Positions 1 through 5,125 of a stretch of 7,010 bases of DNA are shown here, in pieces. Each line of letters starts with the position of its first letter. Within the stretch, counting starts at the first letter, position 1. This DNA is from Methanobacteriota archaeon (GTDB lineage: Archaea > Thermoplasmatota > Poseidoniia > Poseidoniales > Poseidoniaceae): NCBI GenBank assembly GCA_002726395.1, contig PBTA01000020.1, positions 21,501-28,510 of the forward strand. The letters run 5' to 3'. A program made the translations under genes and the position numbers. The notes below the pieces were generated by a model. It saw only the letters and a list, made by a program, of their open reading frames with translations. It was not told where the DNA came from and searched no databases.

Positions 1-332
1 TAACAAAATTAGACGTACTTGGTGGATTAGATGAACTAAAAATTTGTGTGGCCTACGAACTTGACGGCAAAGAAATTCTTGAGATGCCAGCCAGTGCAAC
101 AGCGCTTGCTAGATGTAAACCGGTCTACGTCACTATGCCAGGTTTCCCATCACAGACCTTGATTGAGTGGCTAGGAATTGCTAAGAAAGCTAATGGTGAA
201 AAATTAGGATTTTCTATTCTTCCCACTGCTGCCCAACAATACATCAAGCGGATCGAGTCAATAGTTGGCGTACCTTGTTCCTCGGTTGGGGTAGGGCCTG
301 ACCGTGATGCAACAATTGACCGAGTAGAGTAA
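1..332 (+). CDS. purA: Adenylosuccinate synthetase, C-terminal part (5' end outside window)
   Basis: PurA catalyses the GTP-dependent joining of IMP and aspartate to give adenylosuccinate, the first committed step from IMP to AMP, in the cytoplasm. Only the last 109 complete codons are present; the reading frame begins at base 3 and is open to the left edge, so the GTG at 48 is an internal valine and not a start. The segment opens with TKLDVL, the family's guanine-recognition motif (equivalent to NKxD), followed by the typical ICVAYELDG strand. Near the end come QYIKRIESIVGVP and the conserved GPDR loop, which contacts the guanine ring. The length from TKLD to the stop is close to that of E. 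coli PurA. The gene ends in TAG, 49 bases before a tRNA-Ala on the same strand. Family assignment is secure from these motifs. Confidence 0.95.
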   Translation, partial: TKLDVLGGLDELKICVAYELDGKEILEMPASATALARCKPVYVTMPGFPSQTLIEWLGIAKKANGEKLGFSILPTAAQQYIKRIESIVGVPCSSVGVGPDRDATIDRVE

Positions 333-381
333 TTCTTCAATTGATAACAATCAAAAGGTGAAGACCCTCCGCACAACTAGA

Positions 382-457
382 GGGCGCTTAGCTCAGTTGG
401 AAGAGCGTCTGGTTTGCAACCAGAAGGCCGGGGGTTCAAATCCCCCAGTGTCCACCA
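382..457 (+). tRNA. tRNA-Ala (anticodon UGC), CCA encoded
   Basis: A complete cloverleaf can be drawn. The acceptor stem 382-388 pairs with 447-453, the D stem is 391-394 with 403-406, the anticodon stem is 408-412 with 420-424, and the T stem is GGGGG (430-434) with CCCCC (442-446) around loop TTCAAAT. The seven-base anticodon loop 413-419 reads TTTGCAA, giving anticodon TGC at 415-417. The acceptor stem carries G3:U70, the alanine identity pair, plus a second G:U at the fifth pair. The discriminator base is A454 and CCA (455-457) is encoded. No intron is present. No strong TATA box is visible in the 49 bases after purA, so co-transcription with purA is possible. Confidence 0.97.
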
Positions 458-497
458 TTATCCTCTAATGACGTCGGCAACGCATATTGTACAGTGC

Positions 498-506
498 CCT
501 TTTTAC
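498..506 (+). terminator. Possible T-run terminator after the tRNA
   Basis: A CCC followed by five T (500-504) lies about 43 bases beyond the tRNA 3' end and just before the stop of the convergent zinc-ribbon gene. Short oligo-T tracts can end archaeal transcripts, but this one is brief and has no other support. Confidence 0.25.
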
Positions 507-827
507 TCATGGTTGTGAATGGTAACTAGCGATTACTCCCAGTAGGATTAAACCAATCCAACCACCAACAATTAAGCAAAATGGTGGAAAAATTGTTCTC
601 AACAAAGGATTATTGTCTGTTACTAGGTGATCTCCAATTACCAATGCAATCAAACCGGTTAGCACTGGGATTAAGTGGTAAAACCAGGCTAAGTTGCTAG
701 CGTATCGCTCGTCCTCTGGAACCGGCTTTCTTGTGGGCTCACCAGTTTGTTCAAGCAATATTGAGCAAGTTGGACAGATTGTCCATTCTGGATCAACGGA
801 GATATTACATTCAGGACATAGATGCAT
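507..827 (-). CDS. Zinc-ribbon protein with two membrane segments
   Basis: A 106-residue protein of unknown specific function. Residues 4-21 form a zinc ribbon, CPEC then ten residues then CPTC, at the extreme N-terminus. A hydrophilic stretch (about 22-46, rich in E, P, R) leads to two hydrophobic segments at about 47-67 and 79-100. The ribbon would therefore sit at the membrane, probably on the cytoplasmic side. The ATG at 827 was chosen over an in-frame TTG at 839 (four residues longer) because it places the first zinc cysteine at residue 4, as is usual in such proteins. It also puts a TATA-like ATAAAACA about 30 bases upstream. The next gene on the same strand ends 146 bases upstream, so this looks like its own transcript. 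Small zinc-ribbon membrane proteins are common and mostly uncharacterised in archaea; no partner is evident here. Confidence 0.8.
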   Translation of the reverse strand: MHLCPECNISVDPEWTICPTCSILLEQTGEPTRKPVPEDERYASNLAWFYHLIPVLTGLIALVIGDHLVTDNNPLLRTIFPPFCLIVGGWIGLILLGVIASYHSQP

Positions 828-851
828 TGGAATCGTCAAGCTATCGTGGTT

Positions 852-863
852 GTGTTTTATTGG
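852..863 (-). promoter_or_regulatory. Candidate TATA box of the zinc-ribbon gene
   Basis: On the minus strand the sequence reads CCAATAAAACAC, an A/T-rich TATA-like element centred about 30 bases upstream of the ATG at 827. No Shine-Dalgarno motif precedes that ATG, which fits leaderless or short-leader archaeal transcription. The assignment rests on position and composition only. Confidence 0.3.
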
Positions 864-889
864 ACAAACCTAATCTCGTTTAGGTTTGT
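864..889 (-). repeat. Perfect 10-bp inverted repeat upstream of the zinc-ribbon gene
   Basis: ACAAACCTAA (864-873) and TTAGGTTTGT (880-889) are exact reverse complements separated by six bases. The element lies 37 bases upstream of the chosen zinc-ribbon start and directly beside its candidate TATA box, where an archaeal regulator would bind. It also lies 84 bases past the stop of the 974-1216 gene, so an RNA hairpin at that transcript's end is an alternative. No long T-run follows it on either strand, so it is not a classic intrinsic terminator. Confidence 0.5.
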
Positions 890-973
890 ATCCCTTGTTT
901 AGCAAATGTTCTGATACATTACGTCACCGTTCTCTTGAGTTTGCACTCGCCAGCAAGTATACTGGTATCTGTA

Positions 974-1216
974 TTACATTATGTCTAGTCTTACAGGGTT
1001 AAGCGCTACGTCTTCTTGGTCAGTGGTGGTATTGCTTTGCGCTCTGTATAATACAGCGCATAGGATACCACAAACTGTAGGTGCAAATAGCAGTGGTAGT
1101 AACACAGTCAATGATTGACTTATGAAAAATACTACTACGCCAAATCCACCTAGAAACATGCCCAGCAAATTTGCTAGGGGCAAGGCTCCGTTTGTGTCTA
1201 TTACTTTGTTCATCAT
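974..1216 (-). CDS. Small two-helix membrane protein, unknown function
   Basis: An 80-residue protein that I do not recognise. It has a short polar N-terminus, two hydrophobic segments at about 11-32 (with the Gly-rich turn GMFLGG) and 36-57, and a polar tail with TTTDQED. The hydrophobic pattern and balanced composition favour this frame over an overlapping 80-codon minus-strand frame (1020-1262), whose translation has no membrane or domain character. Two ATG codons occur in tandem at 1216 and 1213. The helicase gene ends 84 bases upstream on the same strand, and TATA-like sequences lie in that gap. It may be a lineage-specific membrane protein; the small size leaves some doubt that it is translated. 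Confidence 0.6.
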   Translation of the reverse strand: MMNKVIDTNGALPLANLLGMFLGGFGVVVFFISQSLTVLLPLLFAPTVCGILCAVLYRAQSNTTTDQEDVALNPVRLDIM

Positions 1217-1238
1217 AATACACAGAACTGACGGGAGG

Positions 1239-1270
1239 TATATGAAGGACTGTTTTTGTCATTTATATAG
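1239..1270 (-). promoter_or_regulatory. Candidate promoter of the two-helix membrane protein gene
   Basis: Two TATA-like elements lie on the minus strand. CTATATAAAT (1261-1270) is the better match to an archaeal TATA box and would start transcription about 24 bases before the ATG at 1216. TCATATA (1239-1245) is centred 26 bases before that ATG, the spacing expected for a leaderless mRNA. Which is used cannot be decided from sequence. Confidence 0.35.
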
Positions 1271-1300
1271 CCAAATAATCAACTTTCTGATTGATGTTAA

Positions 1301-2656
1301 TTAATTTTGATTACCTTGAGAACGGTTCCTATTACGGCGTCTTCTTGGCGACTGTTGCCTGTTTGAATTATTATTTCCCTGACTTTGCGATTGAGACTTA
1401 GGCTTGTTTTGGCTCTGCTTACTCCGGCTTTTGTTATTATTGCGATTTGGCCTCTTCGGTTTATTGCCAGATTTCCCAGTCTTCATCTTTCCAGGTTTCT
1501 GGCCAGGTTTTGGAATTGCCCCAACAAAATGGAATTCATGAGATTCATCAACATCAATTTCAAATCCAATCAATTGTTGTATTCCAATCAAATATCCTGA
1601 TTCGCTTTCGTCACAAAACCCATACGCAATTCCAGATTTACCAGCCCTTGCGGTTCGGCCTATACGGTGAACATAACTTTCAGGCTCATTGGGCAAGTCA
1701 TAATTGAAAACATGAGTAATATCATTCACATCGATTCCCCGGCTAGCAATATCAGTTGCTACAAGAATCGACGTGTGGCCTGTTTTGAAATTAGCTAATG
1801 CCTTAGTTCTGGCACCTTGGCTTTTGTTGCCGTGGATTGCTGCAGCATTGATTCCGCTTTGGTCTAGTTGCTTTACTAAACGGTTTGCACCATGTTTAGT
1901 TCTAGTAAATACAATTCCTTTGTTTACCCGTTCTTGCTTGATAATTTTCACAATAAGCCGACGCTTGTCGGCCTTCCTGACAAACATTACTTTCTGAGCA
2001 ATTCTCTCAACGGTGATTTCTTCAGGACTAACATCTACTTTTACGGCGTTGTGTAAGAATGAGGCGGCTAATTCAGCAATGGATTTGGGCATTGTGGCAC
2101 TAAATAACAGATTTTGACGTTGTCTTGGTAGTAGTTTAAGCACTTTTTTGATGTCTCTAATAAAACCCATGTCGAGCATTTGATCCGCTTCATCTAAAAC
2201 GAAAAATTCTACTCGGCCTAGGTCAATGTAACCTTGACCAATTAAGTCTAGTAATCTGCCTGGAGTCGCTACTAAGACATCTATGCCTTTTTGCAATGCT
2301 CTTACCTGTGGGTTTTGTTTAACTCCCCCAAAGATGACTTTGTGTCGGATATCCAAATGTCCACTGTAGGCGGAAAAACGTTCATCAATCTGAGCGGCTA
2401 GTTCACGAGTTGGTGATAGTACTAGAGCGCGAATATGGCGCTTAGATTGGGGCTTTGAGCGACTTATTATTTGTAATACAGGTAGGGCAAACGCTGCGGT
2501 TTTACCTGTGCCGGTCTGAGCTACCCCAAGCACGTCTCTTCCATCTAGTAGTGGTGGAATCGCCTGTGCCTGCACTGGAGTTGGTGTTGTGTAGCCTTCT
2601 TGTTCTACAGCAAGAAGGAGTTTTTTGGATAATCCTAATGATTGAAAGTCTTGCAT
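1301..2656 (-). CDS. DEAD-box RNA helicase, RhlE-like, with basic disordered tail
   Basis: An ATP-dependent RNA helicase of 451 residues, probably acting in RNA remodelling, ribosome assembly or RNA turnover in the cytoplasm. All core motifs are present: Q motif with F4 and Q29, motif I AQTGTGKT (46-53), Ia PTRELA (82-87), Ib TPGR (131-134), II DEAD (155-158), III SAT (186-188), IV IVFTRTK (248-254), V ATDIASRGIDV (300-310) and VI HRIGRTAR (330-337). The two RecA-like domains span about 1-370. Residues 383-451 form a tail of K, R, N, Q, S, G and P with no acidic residue, typical of the RNA-binding tails of RhlE and related proteins. The ATG at 2656 places the Q-motif Phe at residue 4, as in most family members. 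The bacterial-style sequence suggests that an ancestor acquired it by transfer, which is inference. It stands alone: 153 bases separate it from the glycosidase gene upstream on the same strand. Confidence 0.95.
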   Translation of the reverse strand: MQDFQSLGLSKKLLLAVEQEGYTTPTPVQAQAIPPLLDGRDVLGVAQTGTGKTAAFALPVLQIISRSKPQSKRHIRALVLSPTRELAAQIDERFSAYSGHLDIRHKVIFGGVKQNPQVRALQKGIDVLVATPGRLLDLIGQGYIDLGRVEFFVLDEADQMLDMGFIRDIKKVLKLLPRQRQNLLFSATMPKSIAELAASFLHNAVKVDVSPEEITVERIAQKVMFVRKADKRRLIVKIIKQERVNKGIVFTRTKHGANRLVKQLDQSGINAAAIHGNKSQGARTKALANFKTGHTSILVATDIASRGIDVNDITHVFNYDLPNEPESYVHRIGRTARAGKSGIAYGFCDESESGYLIGIQQLIGFEIDVDESHEFHFVGAIPKPGQKPGKMKTGKSGNKPKRPNRNNNKSRSKQSQNKPKSQSQSQGNNNSNRQQSPRRRRNRNRSQGNQN

Positions 2657-2809
2657 TTAATGTTCCCCAGTAGAGTCACATAGTGTAACAATGATAACTC
2701 CTAGGATTGTATCTGTTTGGCTTATTACCTAAAACTAAGTAGGTCAGTTTATCATCAATGGTGTTGATTCTAACCAGTCAATTCAACAGCGGTTGGAAAT
2801 AAATGTCAA

Positions 2810-4144
2810 TTACTTTTGGTGCCGTTTGATAATTGATTGGTAGGCTTTACCACTGGTTCTTAGAGTTCGTGTTTGAGTTTCATAATCAACGTGGTACAGG
2901 CCAAAACGCATGGTATATCCTTCAGCCCATTCAAAATTATCCATCAATGACCAGTGATAATATGATTTGATATCTACTCCCTCTTTGATTAGTTTAGCAA
3001 TGATCCACAGGTGCCTTTTGAGATGTTTTGGCCGTAGATTGTCTTCCTTGTCAGCAACGCCGTTTTCAGTTATCTCAATTGGAAGGTTTAGTTTACCTAG
3101 CCATTTACTGGCTCTCTCAAGCCCCTCTGCGTACATTGGATAGCCAAATTCAGTGACCGTTTCATGGGTTCTCGATGGTAAATCTATTTCGGTGGTTTGT
3201 GGCAAGAATGGACTGGTCAAAACATGAGTGTAATAATTTAGGCCAATAAAATCGGCCGAGTTTTTGACATTTTTTACCGAAACTCCGTACATTCGACCCT
3301 TCTTCAAGGCAGATATTATCGCACCATTCCAGATATAATTTATGGCGAAACTTGTCAGCCAGTGTAATAGATTCCATCGCCTGTAAGGGTCAAAAATTGT
3401 AACATTCTTGGCTAGTCCAATGTATGACTCTGGAGACATTTGCTTTAATTCATGGTAAACTTCTCCATGGGCAATCATCACATTCTTCATTACCCGAATA
3501 GCTTTGATTGGTGAACGCTGTCCAGGGGGGAACATCCCCATGTGGTATCCCATTATGGAAAATACATCAGGCTCATTAACAGTGCACCACTTTGTTACGC
3601 GACTAGAAAAGTAAGGAAACAGCTTTTTACAGTAATTCTGGAAGTAAACTAAGTTTTCTCGATGGTAAAATCCGCCTAAATCTTCGAACCAAACCGGATG
3701 AGAAAAATGATGCAAAGTTATCATCGGTTCAATACCCCTAGCAATTAGTGAATCAATCATTTGCGAGTAGACTTCAATCGCTGCTTCATTCCACTCTCCT
3801 TGAACCGGCTCTATTCGGCTCCATTCAATGGAAAATCTGTAGCTGTCGACGCCTAATTGCGACAGCAATTCATGGTCTTTAGCCCACAAGTTCCAATGGT
3901 CGCAGGCTTTACCACTCTGTTGTTTGCCTTCACGCTGCTCAAATTGAGTCCAGTTGTTGGTATTATCTCCTTCAATTTGGTGTGAAGCAGTTGCCACACC
4001 CCAAACGAAACCTTCTGGCATGGCGATATTATCCAAGTTTACTTTCGACCAATCAAGGTGGGGTTCTGGGAATAGAAAATGAAGCAGTGTGACAATCAGT
4101 AGGTAGCCGCCTAGACTGAGTAATAGCCCACTTGTCCACTCCAT
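2810..4144 (-). CDS. Glycoside hydrolase family 1 (beta-glucosidase type), membrane-anchored
   Basis: A 444-residue retaining beta-glycosidase predicted to release glucose or related sugars from beta-linked oligosaccharides. The GH1 barrel runs from about 44 to 440. Visible motifs are the N-terminal FVWGVATASHQIEG (46-59) with sugar-binding Q56, YRFSIEWSRI (102-111), TLHHF (143-147), the acid/base motif TVNEP with E191, FIGLNYYT (299-306), the nucleophile motif ITENG with E360, and SLMDNFEWAEGY (399-410) with the glucoside-type E405-W406 pair. That last pair argues against a 6-phospho-glycosidase. Unusually, residues 7-25 form a hydrophobic helix (LLLSLGGYLLIVTLLHFLF) with no obvious signal-peptidase site, followed by a short linker, so the enzyme is probably membrane-tethered. 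Flanking charges are too few to decide which side the catalytic domain faces. The next same-strand gene starts 153 bases downstream. Family is certain; substrate is inferred. Confidence 0.94.
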   Translation of the reverse strand: MEWTSGLLLSLGGYLLIVTLLHFLFPEPHLDWSKVNLDNIAMPEGFVWGVATASHQIEGDNTNNWTQFEQREGKQQSGKACDHWNLWAKDHELLSQLGVDSYRFSIEWSRIEPVQGEWNEAAIEVYSQMIDSLIARGIEPMITLHHFSHPVWFEDLGGFYHRENLVYFQNYCKKLFPYFSSRVTKWCTVNEPDVFSIMGYHMGMFPPGQRSPIKAIRVMKNVMIAHGEVYHELKQMSPESYIGLAKNVTIFDPYRRWNLLHWLTSFAINYIWNGAIISALKKGRMYGVSVKNVKNSADFIGLNYYTHVLTSPFLPQTTEIDLPSRTHETVTEFGYPMYAEGLERASKWLGKLNLPIEITENGVADKEDNLRPKHLKRHLWIIAKLIKEGVDIKSYYHWSLMDNFEWAEGYTMRFGLYHVDYETQTRTLRTSGKAYQSIIKRHQK

Positions 4145-4231
4145 GTCTGGGTTAGATTAAATCCGGTTATCAAACTTAGTGTAGGGCAAACATTCTTCAC
4201 TACTTATCAGTAGCATGACTTGGTTGTATCA

Positions 4232-4387
4232 ATGCCCGACTTAGCCGGTGAATTAATCGAAGGTGTGTTAGAGTCTGTTGGCGAACAGATTGACAAAAAG
4301 TTAGGCAAAAGAAATTGGATGAAACCACTTTACTGGTTTAGTGTCGTGATTGTTTTGGGTTTCCCAGTAGTATACTATTTTTGGTGA
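4232..4387 (+). CDS. 51-residue single-helix membrane micropeptide, unknown function
   Basis: The ORF runs from ATG 4232 to TGA 4385-4387. The N-terminal half (residues 3-27) looks like an amphipathic, charged helix, beginning PDLAGELIEGVLESVGEQ and followed by IDKKLGKR. The C-terminal half (about 33-51) is one hydrophobic segment (YWFSVVIVLGFPVVYYFW) ending at the stop. A basic patch (KKLGKR, then K31) before the helix predicts a cytoplasmic N-terminus. It occupies the gap between the divergent glycosidase and the convergent PGF-CTERM gene, overlapping the latter's stop by 13 bases. CTTATC, centred near 4206, is a weak TATA-like element at leaderless spacing. The organised charge and hydrophobicity pattern supports a real gene, but I recognise no family and size alone makes it uncertain. 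Confidence 0.55.
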   Translation: MPDLAGELIEGVLESVGEQIDKKLGKRNWMKPLYWFSVVIVLGFPVVYYFW

Positions 4388-4953
4388 CTTTCTCGCCTTG
4401 AGATGGCAATCATTGCAAGCCCTAGCGCCGCAATACTTGCCACGGCAGTAAATCCAGGAGTATCTTCTTCATTAACATCACAGCCATCGTCTAGAGCATT
4501 AACACCACCCCAATTGCCGTCATTGTACCAACATGAAGACCAAGTCTTGAACCAATCACCGTGAGGATAATTGGTATTATTACCTTCAGCATCAGTTGCT
4601 TTTACTCGCCAATTTACGTAAGTGTGGTCAGATGGAGGAGTAATAGAAATCGAATGGACTCGGTCATTTACTGCCGCTTCCATAATGACGGGCGGGTCAC
4701 AGACACCATCATTGGTGCAGACTTGAGTTATCAAGTCAAACGTTGTGCCGTTCTCATATGCTTCTTGACTCATTTCAATGGTCAAACTCCACTTGACTTT
4801 ATCTACTGATGGTGAATCTCTCTCTAGAACCAAAAAGGGGATATCATCTCCTTCGGGATTAACATCTTGACCGCCTTCTATTGCTGCACCAAGGGCGCTT
4901 GGTAGAGTTAACAGGGCTAATGCGATGAATATTACAAGTCCCTTATGTGCCAT
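4375..4953 (-). CDS. Secreted surface protein with PGF-CTERM sorting signal
   Basis: A 192-residue exported protein of unknown specific role. Residues 5-21 are a signal-peptide core with likely cleavage near SALGA (about 20-23). The mature part (about 38-135) alternates polar and hydrophobic beta-like stretches (KWSLTIEMS, HSISITPP, VNWRVKATDAEG), resembling one immunoglobulin or fibronectin-type sandwich. There are four cysteines (C79, C85, C141, C158) and two N-glycosylation sequons (N68, N125). The C-terminus carries PGF (166-168), a hydrophobic segment (168-184) and RR (186-187): the PGF-CTERM layout recognised by archaeosortase A, which in haloarchaea removes the tail and leads to lipid anchoring at the cell surface. 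The linker before PGF is acidic (DVNEEDT) and short, not the long Thr-rich type. The gene diverges from pssA and has a TATA-like element 24 bases upstream. Export and the sorting tail are well supported; the fold is inferred. Confidence 0.85.
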   Translation of the reverse strand: MAHKGLVIFIALALLTLPSALGAAIEGGQDVNPEGDDIPFLVLERDSPSVDKVKWSLTIEMSQEAYENGTTFDLITQVCTNDGVCDPPVIMEAAVNDRVHSISITPPSDHTYVNWRVKATDAEGNNTNYPHGDWFKTWSSCWYNDGNWGGVNALDDGCDVNEEDTPGFTAVASIAALGLAMIAISRRESHQK

Positions 4954-4973
4954 GTTTTACGCACTTTCCGTTG

Positions 4974-4981
4974 CTATTTAG
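4974..4981 (-). promoter_or_regulatory. Candidate TATA box of the PGF-CTERM protein gene
   Basis: The minus strand reads CTAAATAG, centred about 24 bases before the ATG at 4953. That is the spacing expected for a leaderless archaeal transcript, and no Shine-Dalgarno motif precedes the start. It lies at one end of the 172-base divergent region shared with pssA; no equally good element was found for pssA on the other strand. Confidence 0.4.
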
Positions 4982-5125
4982 GATTAAGCATTGGGTGTTT
5001 GAAAAAGTACTGATGATTACTAATGGCTTGATAGTTCACTGACTAAACATTCATGTGTAGATGGTGCCAGCGCCTATTTGCTGTTGGGTATGTCTTGACA
5101 TAGCAGGGTGATTTAGGGGAATATT

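Noticed and set aside
382..457. tRNA-Ala as an integration site for a mobile element
   Set aside because: No integrase gene and no repeat of the tRNA 3' end was seen in the window.
950..965. CCAG...CTGG with an internal AGTATACT palindrome
   Set aside because: The arms are only four bases and the palindrome eight, which is easily explained by chance, and no promoter or terminator context fits.
1020..1262. An 80-codon minus-strand frame overlapping the two-helix protein gene
   Set aside because: Its translation has no membrane, domain or compositional order, while the alternative frame (974-1216) has two clear hydrophobic segments. Treated as a shadow.
1122..1304. A 60-codon plus-strand frame antisense to the small membrane gene
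   Set aside because: It shows no recognisable domain and lies mostly opposite a better coding candidate.
2657..2809. Search for a small gene, terminator or operator between helicase and glycosidase
   Set aside because: Only short imperfect inverted repeats (for example GTTGA...TCAAC) and no convincing ORF, TATA box or T-run were found.
5092..5100. TTGACA-like sequence upstream of pssA resembling a bacterial -35 box
   Set aside because: No matching -10 element occurs at the right spacing, and the surrounding genes indicate an archaeon, which does not use sigma-70 promoters.
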